From Sordaria brevicollis (Eukaryota > Ascomycota > Sordariomycetes > Sordariales > Sordariaceae), in assembly GCA_033439795.1 (NCBI GenBank), contig JAUTDP010000011.1:2542001-2606000 (forward strand): 64,000 bases of DNA, written 5' to 3'. The notes beneath the pieces are model-generated. The model saw nothing but the letters and a program-made list of their open reading frames with translations, had not been told where the DNA came from and searched no databases. The position numbers and the translations under genes are program-made. Below are positions 1 through 9,866 of this stretch, in pieces (position 1 is the first letter of the stretch; every line of letters begins with the position of its first letter).

Positions 1-119
1 ACATACAACACCAGGGATTCGCTGGTCGTCACCGACCCAACTACTAGTCTGGCCCTCACTGGCTTATCTATGGGAGAGCGGACGGGATCCCGAGTTTTCC
101 GGTGGGTATGGTCGTATGT
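1..119 (-). rRNA. 5S ribosomal RNA gene, dispersed copy 1
   Basis: On the minus strand this 119-nt segment begins ACATACGACCATACCCAC and ends GTTGTATGT, which I recognise as Neurospora-type 5S rRNA; the first and last bases pair as in the 5S helix I. It is the same sequence as 34692-34810 except for one transition (g at 101, a at 34792). Neurospora 5S genes are known to be scattered singly rather than arrayed, which fits two copies 34.7 kb apart. Transcription is by RNA polymerase III, with an internal control region plus an upstream TATA element (see 145-150). The gene ends exactly at base 1, so its T-run terminator lies outside the window. Confidence 0.95.
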
Positions 120-564
120 ATCTTTTCTATCACGTTGTAAGGCTTATATACAAGTAAATAGCAAGCGGGTGATTGGCAGTGCAAACTACTCCACATATTA
201 AGCCTACCTGCCTACCTCTAGGCAGGCTTGCAGGTGCGGGGGAGAGTTCGATGTGCAGGTGTCTGTTGGGTAGATAACGTGCAACCAGCCACCTTCTAGG
301 TCGCTCCTAGGTCCGTAATGAAGCGACGAAGCCAACATCTTGTTGTTCATTCTTGAAATATCTCATCATATTGTGCCGCTTTGCGTGTGCGTTCTCAAAG
401 GTCATCCCCCGTCAGACACTCAACTTTGTTTGGACTTAGGTCAGCGTCCTCCAAGCGATGAGAGAAGGATGAAAGGGTCGCACCACCGAACACTTGGTCT
501 TCTCCCCCTGACACGGTGGTATAGCGTACCCAAAGGCTAACCGGCCTTTCTTCAACGCCACACA
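120..564. other. Intergenic, 5S rRNA to first protein gene
   Basis: No coding signal. It holds the 5S TATA element and a short perfect hairpin at 207-226 (8-bp arms CCTGCCTA / TAGGCAGG around a 4-nt loop). The promoter of the plus-strand gene starting at 565 should also lie here, but I see no clear TATA box for it. Confidence 0.6.
145..150 (-). promoter_or_regulatory. TATA element upstream of 5S rRNA copy 1
   Basis: TATATA lies 26-31 bp upstream of the 5S start (base 119 on the minus strand). Neurospora 5S genes are known to need an upstream TATA-like element near -29 besides the internal control region, and the spacing here agrees. Confidence 0.6.
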
Positions 565-2415
565 ATGCGTTCCCAGCATTCCATTACACCCATCTCGCAA
601 GATGTCCACGGGCATCCATATAACTTTTCCGTAATCACCGTGGAAGAGGTTATCCTAACTGGCCCGTCTCCTGCACACAGTTCGCCAGATGTCGGCGAGA
701 CATTAGCTGGGAATAGGGGAGGCCCCCGATCAAGTCAGTTGGTTGTCCTTCCAGCAACACCTAACGTAGAACGCTCGACTCTTATACCACAAAAGATCCA
801 GGAATTCTTCAAGCCACGAAATACCCTGGTGAGCGCCGAATACCCGCACGGCTTGAACTACCCGGAATTCAAAGGATTCAAAACCTCGATCGCAACTTCA
901 ATTCAATGGCTCGAGCAGAAGATGTCCACGGACGACAATCCCGGCGTGATGGACTACTTAAGAGAGCATCGTGTTATTGAGGGGTTAAAGATGGAGTTTC
1001 AACGAGTGATGAAAGAGGCCGAGTTCTTCTTCCAACGGGGTATTGTTCGCAGCCTCATAAGCTCGAAGCAGCAGGTCGCGTTTCTTTCAGCCACATTGTT
1101 CCAGCTTAGAGCTACTGTGGCATTGGTTGTCGCTTTACTTCGCCTTGAAGACGCTGTTACCACCACTGTTGACGACAACGAGAACAACAATCTTGGCAGC
1201 GATGACCGATCCACAAGCGACACAAGCTGCGGAAGTAGCGTCAGAAGCACTGTCCGCAGTTTTGACAGTAGCAGAAGTTTTCGTACGATCAACAGTATTC
1301 GGGTGGCAAACCTGCAGTTAGAAATGTAAGTGGAACGAGAAATGAACCTTGAGTCCCTGGCTAGCTGACAAGACTTGTACAGCAATCACCTGCGAGTGAC
1401 CATCGGACAGCACAAAGAGGCAATCCGGGGGCTTCTTACCCGGATTTCTCCAATACTCGATCGCCAGTCTTCCCCTAGTGTTGATTATCTTGCTTCTGTA
1501 CCTAGTCAGGATTCGTTGCGGACCTATGCTACTGCGATCGTCTCGCATGAGCATGAGCTCCCTTCTGTTACCACACAAGGCCCGATTAGTAACCTTCGCT
1601 TCCTCCAATCTTGCAAGTCGTCGATTGTTACCTTCACTACCGCACGAGAGGATGACCCACACGAAGACACGAGACACAATTGCCGAAGTTCGCTTTCAGC
1701 ACTCCGCGGGCCACTTTCGAAGCTCAGTGTCTGTACCGCAAACGCGTCTGTACTGACCTTCACCACCGCACGAGACTACCAAGAGCCTTTGGACCTCCTT
1801 GCTCAAAGCATGCTTAGGCACGGCACGGTTCCAGACACCATCATCGCTCCTGTTAGCCGCGGTGGTACTTCACCCTATCCCACTGCTCTGACGCAAGCTC
1901 CTCGTGTCTTGGTGGCGCCGAAACCGGTGAGGATCGCACTTCTCAGCAGCCGCGAGAAATGGATTTGTGCCAGGGCGCGACTCGATCCTCAGTTCTACGT
2001 GCGGACCAGACAAACTCCTCGGAGAACAGGCGGAAGCGGGGTTTTCTCTGGCCTGATACACGGTGACTTATTGCAAACAATGCAACTCCCGAGTCATCCC
2101 TTTACCACTCCGTTTACCATTACCTATGGCGGCTGTCAGTTGTTTGGCGTTGGGAGAGTCAGGCTGGAGTACAGAATAATGGGAGATGCACCAACCCTGG
2201 CAGAGAAGGGATCTGCAGGTGGACAGGCGGAACAAAGTGTCATGGACGAAGAGGATTTCCTGAAGTGGAGGCTTGACTGTATTGTTTGTCGAGAAAAGCC
2301 GGGTTCGAACATGAAGTCGGCGGCACCAAATGCGGACGGCTGCGAAGAAGAAGAAGAAGACCCGGGGGCGGAAGAGTGGGATGTTGTCCTGGGGAAGGGT
2401 GCTATGTGGGTTTGA
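565..2415 (+). CDS. Hypothetical protein, two exons, acidic C-terminus
   Basis: Model: exons 565-1325 and 1383-2415, 597 aa. The 57-nt intron 1326-1382 has donor GTAAGT, branch GCTGAC and acceptor TACAG; splicing joins the two long open frames in phase (AT|C, Ile). I do not recognise a family. The first third is mixed helical (IQEFFKP, QWLEQK, a hydrophobic segment near residues 185-200), followed by a Ser/Thr-rich stretch. The second exon carries two loose copies of a motif (SSIVTFTTARE and ASVLTFTTARD), a Cys pair in DCIVCREK near the end, and an acidic run encoded by GAAGAAGAAGAAGAA close to the C-terminus. No signal peptide and no certain membrane helix. The start is the first ATG of the open frame. 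Frame and splice signals are good; function is unknown. Confidence 0.72.
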
Positions 2416-3395
2416 TGTCTTTGCGATCTCCTCATGATGCATCGACGAGAACACAAGAAAGACGTCGAGTGTTTGGCACATTCACAATGCACCTACCTAC
2501 TACAGTACATGGACTGTACCTCTCCAAAGATAGTAGTACCTACCGGTTTGTAACCAATACCTATAATGAATACCTAGGTAATCAGGTGGTCGCAATTGCT
2601 TCCAGTCCTACCCAGTGCGCCCAGCAGTACCAAAAATGCAGCGTAACAAGCTACCTCTGGCTACCTGGAAGGGTACCAAGCCACAAGTTCCCTGCACTTC
2701 TAGCTAAGTAGAATTTTCTCTAGTGTGAAGCAATTTAAGTACTTTGAAGTCTTTCCAAGCTTAGTGCGTACATCGTCACATTACACTTGCCGAGGTCAAT
2801 GCATGCGTATTGCATAAAAAAACGTGCTATCAACATGGGGAAAAGCAATGCGAGGTGCAAAACAAGTACGATTGGTTGTCACTAAAGCGTCAGCAACAAT
2901 GATGTAGCTCGAGCACATCTGCATGGCATATGATAGTGCTTGTTGCTGTTTTTGTTTTGGAGTTGCCATAGAGATAGAGAATTGCTTCATCGAGGCATCA
3001 TCACATGCTACCATATTATCTTGGATAATTCGGGTTCTGGCACGGGCATGATGGTGTTTTATGTCTAGGCTTCAAGGCTTTTGGACTGCACGTATTTGGC
3101 TGCAGCTGCAAATAGCAAAGCTATAGCCCTGCGTTGACAGCTTGTCGGGAAATCCGAATTCCTCGAGATTACAGGGTTCTATATCAATTACCCAGCCAAC
3201 CTCATGCGTAAAGATACTGTTTCCGTGATTGCGTTCCAATGGTGGGTAAAGAGGTTGATGATGTTCAAGACCTCTGGGTATAAAAAGATGCCTTGCTGCC
3301 AATTTTGTTTCTTCCTCCTTTTATCTCCAGTTTTTCATCTTATCCCATTCCACTTCACTTCACATTCTTCTAGCAAAGTAACGGAACAACAACTC
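2416..3395. other. Intergenic with promoter of the 3396 gene
   Basis: The first part is presumably 3' UTR of the preceding gene and has the scattered ACCTACC/ACCTAGGT words common in Neurospora intergenic DNA. A TATA-like TATAAAAAG sits at 3279-3287, about 110 bp before the chosen ATG at 3396, followed by a CT-rich leader typical of fungal promoters. No gene seen. Confidence 0.5.
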
Positions 3396-4325
3396 ATGCC
3401 GCTTCCTTCAACACGGATCACGATGCCTGAAACACCTCCCAGAAAACGGGCACAGCCCGACAGCTACCCCGAAGACACATTCTCTGGAGACTATGAAGAG
3501 GAGTTATCTGACGCCATCTCCAATCCGAGCAGTCTCGGCGATATCGAAGAGGATTTGCTACCTACCTCCAAGGCCGACTATCTCTCCCTCCTTATGACCT
3601 GCGAACCTCAGATCCCCTCGAGAGTCCGAGACGATCTCCTCGCTGAGGCTGCCTCCCTTCATCCGGACACCATCGGCAAAGTGCTCCAAGACAACAGCAA
3701 GACATACAGAGGAGCTTATGATCATACTATGCGAGACCTCATCCGTGGCCTCATTAGTTCTTTCGACGCCCAAATGAGGATCCTCTCCACACTATCGCCG
3801 GAGAGCCACATGGAGTCAGAAGACCGGATGAGACAACTGTGCACCACGGCCAGTCAGATATTCGACTACTTGACTGACAGTCTCCGATACCGTCACTTGA
3901 ACGCCCGACTTCGAGATCCCGCTCCCAAATATATGCAGAAGCTTCTGCATCGCATCCTGGCTCTCGCAACCCAGTTTGGTTACCGCATCCCGGATGAGTT
4001 TACCGGCAAGGGTCTTCATTTCAAGGGGCCGGGGAAATCGGTACTAGCAGGCAAAATTCTGTCGTTGATCAAGGACAACTTCAAAGACAAACACGAGCTC
4101 AAGAGGATCATGGCGTGTGAGAACCCGCAAGGTGGGGTGGACCATAGTATAGAGGAGCTGGTAAGGATGAGCTCTTTCGCTGGTGGCCCCGGTATGTACA
4201 TGGACCTGACTGAGGTAAGGGAAATGTTGCTGCCGAGTGACCCGCGTGCATATGGCTACTATGGGGCAGGTGGTCACGGGTGCGGGCTTTGTGATCGGGT
4301 ACCTCTACGGACTCATCAAGTGTAG
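3396..4325 (+). CDS. Hypothetical protein, about 309 aa
   Basis: Single open frame. I chose ATG 3396 (MPLPSTRITMPETPPRKR); ATG 3423 is an equally possible start. The open frame extends up to 3204, but that start lies before the TATAAAAAG at 3279 and would add a hydrophobic, promoter-derived stretch, so I reject it. The N-terminal 70 residues are polar and acidic (PEDTFSGDYEEELSD), probably disordered. The rest is helical (RDLIRGLISSFDAQMRIL, LLHRILALATQFGYRIPD), then a Gly/Tyr-rich end with CGLC. No family recognised. It has no visible intron and stands alone between long intergenic stretches. Confidence 0.65.
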   Translation: MPLPSTRITMPETPPRKRAQPDSYPEDTFSGDYEEELSDAISNPSSLGDIEEDLLPTSKADYLSLLMTCEPQIPSRVRDDLLAEAASLHPDTIGKVLQDNSKTYRGAYDHTMRDLIRGLISSFDAQMRILSTLSPESHMESEDRMRQLCTTASQIFDYLTDSLRYRHLNARLRDPAPKYMQKLLHRILALATQFGYRIPDEFTGKGLHFKGPGKSVLAGKILSLIKDNFKDKHELKRIMACENPQGGVDHSIEELVRMSSFAGGPGMYMDLTEVREMLLPSDPRAYGYYGAGGHGCGLCDRVPLRTHQV

Positions 4326-4583
4326 GACTAGAGTGGGCGACGAGGGGTGCAGCGTCCAGTCCAACTTGATGGCCAGTGTACGATAGCGGGAAGTTTTGCT
4401 AAGTGTTCGCGACGTATTCGCCAACTATTCATTTAATTGTTCGTTTAAACAAATATAAAGTACCTCTACTTTTGACAGTGACCAACTTTCTAGCAAGTGT
4501 TCAGCAAGCATCTGATGAGCTTTTTGCAAGTACAAGGGAGCATCTGGCGAGTGTCCAACGAGTGTACCAGGAGCGTTCGGTAG

Positions 4584-5002
4584 GAGAAAAACTACGCCCA
4601 CACACACTCCCTCCTACACTTATACGTATACCCACCTATGATAGCTAACATAACTTACACGTATTTTTACTGGTAAAATCCCGTTTTCCTCATGTCATAT
4701 AACATTCTTAGCAGATCTTACAAGCGCGCTGTAACCGCCAGAGTTGTAATAATTTCATACCTAATGTTGAGCATAGACAACGCTGAGATCTCAACAAACA
4801 CAACCGCTCTAATTACTATAGACGTAACCGTATATATTGCGTTGCAGGGTGTGCGTTGCGACCGTGTGTAAAAAAAACCGAACGGGGATTTCATATGCAA
4901 CTGTCATGGCTGATAGGGAACTAGCAAGCTGGGCGCGGGTAAGGGTTATATATGGGATGTGTGTGAGTGTAGGATTCGATGTGTGTGGGCGTAGTTTTTC
5001 TC
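4584..5002. repeat. Inverted repeat, 23-bp perfect core arms
   Basis: GAGAAAAACTACGCCCACAC... at 4584-4606 is repeated in perfect inverted orientation at 4980-5002. Similarity continues imperfectly inward (TCCTACACT near 4612, inverted near 4963). The arms are about 370 bp apart. This could be the remains of a small non-autonomous transposon or a palindromic duplication. No target-site duplication was found. Confidence 0.6.
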
Positions 5003-5247
5003 TTCGGTAGACCGGTACCTGGCCGGCGATGGTACAGCAAGCATGGGGCTATCTTTGGAGCCTTTCCCATTACCCTTCGCAATCAAGTGTGAGCTTCATG
5101 TGACAGAACAGCATACTATGAGTCTCAACGGTCCAGTTTCACAAGTGAAAGAGGGGGGGGCATAAAAAAACAGGGGAAAATGCCAAGTGGCCGGAGGAAG
5201 GATGCGGACAAATCCTCAACACATGCGAAAATTGTACTTGCATGAAC

Positions 5248-5541
5248 ATACCGTATAATCTCTCGAAACTCGTATATCCGTTCTGTGCGGGTCTGGTTTA
5301 GTAATGCTCACACAGCAAGTATGGGTGGCCATACAGATCTTGGTGCATGGTCGCGGACTCCCTAACAAAACCTCTCAGATAGCCCACAGTCCTGGGTTAA
5401 AAATCCTATGTTTGGTAGCGTTTGACTGCTTTTGCGAATGCCCTGTGCCAGCAAAGAGAACTTGCCAAGTTGGCTTACTTAGCCATATATGCACATAACT
5501 GCACAGAACGGATGTACGAGTTTCGAGAGATTATACGGTAT
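5248..5541. repeat. Inverted repeat with 41-bp arms, MITE-like
   Basis: The left arm 5248-5288 starts ATACCGTATAATCTCTCGAA; the right arm 5501-5541 is its reverse complement with a single mismatch (a T/C transition). The spacer is 212 bp and no protein is encoded. A 294-bp unit with near-identical terminal inverted repeats is what a miniature inverted-repeat transposable element looks like. Homology stops sharply at the outer ends; an obvious target duplication is not visible apart from a possible TA. Confidence 0.65.
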
Positions 5542-5773
5542 ACGCCCGTGGGTATTATGTATTGCTGCAGCCAGCTTCTCCTTAACATGCCTTCCTCTGA
5601 CAGAAATCTCTTTGATTTCTCCTGACCACCTCATTCTCGCCGAATGTCCACGGTAAATCCCGTTTAACGTGCTTCCACCGCACAAGCGACTTGAACTCCT
5701 CAACCAACTTCATCTCTGCAACCATCTTCGTCCCCGCGACCCGCCCACTCTCACACCTCCGATCGACCCAGCC

Positions 5774-6403
5774 TCATCTCTCCGAACAAAGCGAAGTGCT
5801 GAACAGCGTGTCCGCTGTTGTAGGTGCAAACCTGACATCAGGATTTGCAAGAAGATGCTTCGCCATGGCAAAAGCGTCTTCCTCCATGTCAAATTCTTTA
5901 AGGTCACGTTCCTCGAAGTTAAAAGGAGAGGGAGGCAACGGTAACCAATCACATAGAGACAACTCGAGGTTCTTCCAAATGTCGGAAGTATACTGTTCGT
6001 CACGATCCAACTCGTCACTTCTCCGGGTATGGGTTCAAGGTGAGTGGAGAAAATGGATTCGAAGATCGGTGGTCTAAAAGTGAGGGTTAAGACTTTGGTG
6101 AGGCTGATTGCCCGTGATAACAGTAGCTGAAGCAGACACCACCAGGGCTGGATATGGCGCTAAGCCTCGCAGGGATTGTCACGCGCTATGCGCTCGTTGT
6201 GCTCAGGCTGATCATGGGCGAGCATGAGCTCGAGCTGGATATGAAAAAATCTTTGGGCAGATCGCGCTCGGACTCGGAAACAGTTGTGGAATCATCTTCA
6301 AAGTCTGAGGAAGGAGCTGGCAGGGCTTTTGGAGTCTGGTCCCACAGGTGCAGACAGATCAGCAATCACAGGCGCTGTTCTGGATGTAGTCGAGGAATGC
6401 TAG
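5774..6403 (-). pseudogene. Broken paralogue of the 8433-9866 acidic-module gene
   Basis: Reading the minus strand from about 6403 gives LAFLDYIQNSACDC, a TGA (plus 6359-6361), then SVCTC. This parallels DFLDRGQDTDCDCWSTCSC of the gene at 9866, with TGA in place of the Trp codon TGG. After a frameshift come DFEDD and SESERDLPKD (about 6235-6307), matching DFEDD and PERALREDD of the other copy. The open frame 6010-5774 then gives one module, WKNLELSLCDWLPLPPSPF followed by an acidic part and a DVRFAPTTADTLFSTSL end, matching the module of the intact-looking copy (WKNLQLPPAGWLPPSLP). So this is a diverged, disabled duplicate on the same strand 2.5 kb away. The true start is not identifiable. 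Function unknown. Confidence 0.7.
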
Positions 6404-8432
6404 GGGCGAAGCAGGGGCCCTGTTGTCTTCCGTATTCTGCTTGCTCTTTTTGCAAGATTGCCTTCTGTCTATGACCATGGGGTAGAAGGATTTGTATAGC
6501 CGAGAGATGTCAAAACAAAAGAGTTCTTCATAGCTTATTCCAAATGCTCAATTTCAGCCCGTCCTTGCGATCTTGTAGGAAGATTTCGAAATGTGTTATT
6601 TGAATCGGGACCAATTCAAGTTGTTGAGAGAAAGTGGACTGGAGGCGGTGTGGTGGGAATTTTTGAAAAAAAAAAAAAAAAAAAAAAAATTGGTGTGTCT
6701 TTTGTAGATCGTATTTATCGTAGCAATAGCTCGGGAGTTAGCGATGGTGTTTGGGTTCCTCTTAGACGAATGCCTATGGTAGAGTGGACGCCGTTGGTGC
6801 GAAAAGGTAGAATGATCGTCCTTAGGTGCCGGCTCCAAGCCCATCTGTGATACAGAACCCAACTGCTGCTAAGTGCTAAACGTATTAGTTGCCGGGAACA
6901 AGATATGGAAAAGACACTGATTGAAAATGGCTTACGTGTTGGTGCTTCTGATGGTGGAAGGCCTCGAGAACCAGGAGAGTTCAACGTCGGTGTGCAATTC
7001 GGTTTAGAGAAACTCCCACTTAGAGGTAATCTTGGGCTTGTGTTCTCAGCCAAGGTCCTAAACTCCAGGGTTGAAGAAAGAGACGAAACGAGAACCTCGT
7101 GAAATGGAGATTGGACGAGGTGAAGAACATGGCGCTCAAAAGGTTTATAGCAGTGATCAATATTATGATGAATGAATGACGTTGAAAATCTGACGTGTTT
7201 GATGTCGATCAAGAGAAGTGAGAACAAAGGAAAAAAAAAAAAGACGTACAAGGGGCTGGGCCCAGAAGCCCCGAGTATATAGCTGTCTCCATGTCCCTCC
7301 CAGCTCTCGAATCAGCCGTCTGTCTATAGGTTGGCATTGTGCTCCCTTCCTTCCCTCCAAAGGGTTCTTTCTGTATGTTACCTGACTTAGAGGGTTTCTT
7401 GCTGAAACTCCATGCTTGAAATCTAGGTGGGGGGAGTAACGCACCCGTCTGGTCAATGTAGAGGGAGGCACATGTAGATGAGGATGTGAGGGAAAGGGAG
7501 GAGACGGGGCGACGGCCGCGGACGGAAGGTCAATAGTAGAAGGAATAACGATGGGAGTGAAGCCAGCAATTTCCCGCTGAACCCACGCATTATCTTGCAT
7601 ATTTTTTCAAGATTCATAATGAAGAGCATAGTAGAATATCTATCGCGAGGGCGTCATAACCTCTAGTGCAGACAAAGCATGCGGAAAGACAGCAGTGGCA
7701 TGTCGGGTGGTTGGTTCCGCTTGCTAATGCAAGAACTTCAATGGCATCATTTACCACGGCACCTTCTTCATTGTAGCAAAGAACACGAATCGAGGTTTTC
7801 AATTGCGGAAAGGACAATGGCACTCATAAGCCGACAAACGATCACTGGGTGGACAACTATTGCCACCAGCACAACTGATACGGCTCCTCACAATAAATTA
7901 CTTTTATATCTCCAACTATCTTTCAAACTAGATTCAATATCCAAGCGTTCTCACCCTCACATTTGCGACAGTCCAGCTGACATCTCCTCCAACACAAGTT
8001 TTCCCCCGACAGAACAGAGTTCCCGAGTTCCTCCCGAACAACTTCATCTTGGCGTGCAGCCCTCGACAAAAACACCCTCGACAACCGAAAACAAAGCCCT
8101 CGACAACAATAGACCGTCGAAACAACACCCCTCAATGAAAGACCCCGCGAAAAAAAAACCCACCCGCAAAAACAAAACACCGACCCAAAAAAAGAAAAAG
8201 AGAAACACCCGCGAAAGAAACCACCAGCAAAAAAAACACCCGCGACAAAACACATCTCGACAAAACACATCTCGACCAAATACAATAGACCAAAACCCCT
8301 CCGAAAAATCCTCCCTTCACGTGCTCTTCCGCCCGGACCGTCTCAATCCCCCCGACACGCCAATTTCCATCTTCCACGACCATCTTCCACGACCCCATGC
8401 TTGGTTACTCAGGATGTCATGATGCCTCTTGG
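6404..8432. other. Gene-free stretch with a poly-A run and A/C-rich tract
   Basis: No supported gene. A 24-bp A run lies at 6666-6689. The long frames on either strand between 6.6 and 7.6 kb have unlikely composition and no family signal. From about 8060 to 8300 the plus strand is nearly only A and C (listed separately). Confidence 0.5.
8060..8300. repeat. Strand-asymmetric A/C-rich low-complexity tract
   Basis: The plus strand is almost free of G and T, with repeating CCTCGACAAC and CCGCGAAA words and two perfect tandem copies of CGACAAAACACATCT at 8243-8257 and 8258-8272. Both strands stay open in one frame simply because stop codons are rare in such a sequence; on the plus strand the 247-codon frame 7679-8422 would be Lys/Thr/Asn/Gln-rich. 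I treat it as low-complexity DNA rather than a gene. Confidence 0.55.
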
Positions 8433-9866
8433 CAATCCTACTGGACGAGGTTGAGGTTTGTCATTTGAGCAGGAATCGGCTCAATCTCGTCGTCGGTGAA
8501 TTCATAAGCAGGAAGAGGAAGATGAAGCCATCCTGTAGGTGGAAACTCGAGGTCTTGCAAGCTCTCTGAGGTCACCCAGCCCTATCGAACTTCTTTGCAA
8601 ATCTCAAAAAACAGTCACTACATCGGGTAGAGGCGGGAGAGGACGAGAAAACAAAGACTCCATTGTCTGTGGTTCAAAGGTGAGGTTCGCGTCTTCTGAG
8701 ATCGCGATCGCCGTTAAAACGGCTTCTTCTACGGGCTCGAATTGTTCAAGTTCTTCGTCACCGAAGTCAAAAGCAGGCAGCGAAGGAGGAAGCCATCCAG
8801 CAGGAGGTAGCTGAAGATTTTTCCAAGTTTCCGAGACTAGCCATTCTTGATGAGCACTTTCGTGGGTATTCAGAGGGGCCACTTCATATGGTAGAGGTAG
8901 TGGCGTTAGAGGACGAGTGAAAGTAGACTCGAAAGTCTCTGGTGAAAAGGTAAGGGTCGAGTCTCTTGCAAGGGCGATTGCCGTGGTGACGGCTTCCTCT
9001 TCCGTTTCGAATTCTTCAAGATCGTCGTTGTCGAATTCATATGGAGGGAGTGAAGGAGGAAGCCACTCAGAAGGAGGTAGCTCCAGCCATTCTTGCTGAG
9101 CAATTTCGTCACGGTAGTGGTAGTTCTTTTGAGGAGTCACTTCATGTGGTAGAGGTAGTGGCGTCAGAGGACGAGTGAAAGTAGACTCGAAAGTCTCTGG
9201 TGAAAAGGTAAGGGCCGGGTCTCTTGTAAGCGCGATTGCCGTAGTGACGGCTTCCTCTTCCGTTTCGAAGTCTTCAAGGTCGTCGTTGTCGAATTCAAAC
9301 GGAGGGAGTGAAGGAGGAAGCCAATCTGCAGGAGGCAGTTCGAGGTCTTTCTAGGCCCCCGAAACCAGCCATTTCTGGTGATCTTCATAGTACTCTTCGA
9401 GGCAGCTCTCATGGATACACTCGAGTTTGGCAGTGAACCGAGGTGTGATGTCACGTGTATAGTCAATCGAAGGAGCATTTTCAGTCGACGACAAGTCATC
9501 ATGATCACGCATAGACAGAGGAGAGATCACGGTCGGCGTCACGTAGTGGATGTCATCATCATCATGGTAATCATCGTCATCGCGGTCAACATCGCAGACA
9601 GCAGCGGAGGAAGCAAGGTCGCGGTCAGAGGGAGCAGCCACGATCTGGCGCTCAACCTCTTCAACATCATCAAGGAAGTCATCTTCGCGCAGCGCGCGCT
9701 CGGGTTCGTAATCGAAGGCAAGGTCATCTTCAAAGTCACACAAGACAGGCGACAGAATTTCCGTTGTCGCGCATGAGCAGGTTGACCAGCAGTCACAATC
9801 GGTGTCTTGGCCGCGGTCGAGGAAGTCGATGAGTGAGCTTGCGGTGGTGGTCGTGAAGGTGGACAT
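8433..9866 (-). pseudogene. Acidic-module repeat gene with in-frame TAG
   Basis: From ATG 9866 the frame runs 171 codons (MSTFTTTTASSLIDFLDRGQ; a Cys cluster DCDCWSTCSC; a very acidic middle), stops at TAG 9351-9353, and continues in the same frame to 8604. The next bases in another frame (to a TAG at 8433) encode a further partial module (LQDLEFPPTGWLHLPLPAY). After the stop come tandem modules of about 75-86 residues: (W)K-LELPP--WLPPSLP--F-F, an acidic helix with EEEAV-TAIAL, LTFSPETFES-F, RPL-PLP. The first two are almost identical in DNA (258-bp period). Module three begins WKNLQLPP where module one has TAG-KDLELPP, so the stop replaces a Trp codon (TGG to TAG). I cannot name a family. 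It may still give a 171-aa product, or be fully dead; the late frame change could also be an unrecognised intron. Confidence 0.68.
8880..9340 (-). repeat. Near-identical tandem repeat, 258-bp period
   Basis: The segment starting CACTTCATATGGTAGAGG at 8880 recurs at 9138 (CACTTCATGTGGTAGAGG) and stays nearly identical for about 200 bp. Differences are mostly transitions. It encodes modules one and two of the broken gene and shows recent internal amplification. Confidence 0.8.

Larger units (their letters stand above)
4326..5773. other. Gene-free stretch with two inverted-repeat structures
   Basis: No credible coding frame. It contains two inverted repeats described separately (4584-5002 and 5248-5541), and imperfect short direct repeats of the type AGCAAGTGTTC / GCGAGTGTCC around 4490-4570. 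The composition is ordinary, without RIP. Confidence 0.55.

Noticed and set aside
999..1385. Minus-strand frame across the first gene
   Set aside because: It lies opposite a spliced plus-strand gene and has no signal of its own.
3204..3395. Upstream in-frame start for the 3396 gene
   Set aside because: It lies before a TATA-like TATAAAAAG at 3279 and would add a hydrophobic stretch encoded by promoter-like CT-rich DNA.
6666..6689. Poly-A run as a LINE or processed-pseudogene tail
   Set aside because: No upstream reverse transcriptase remnant and no target duplication were found; simple A runs recur in this window.
7679..8422. 247-codon open frame
   Set aside because: It is kept open by an A/C-only low-complexity tract; the product would be a Lys/Thr/Asn repeat without any domain.
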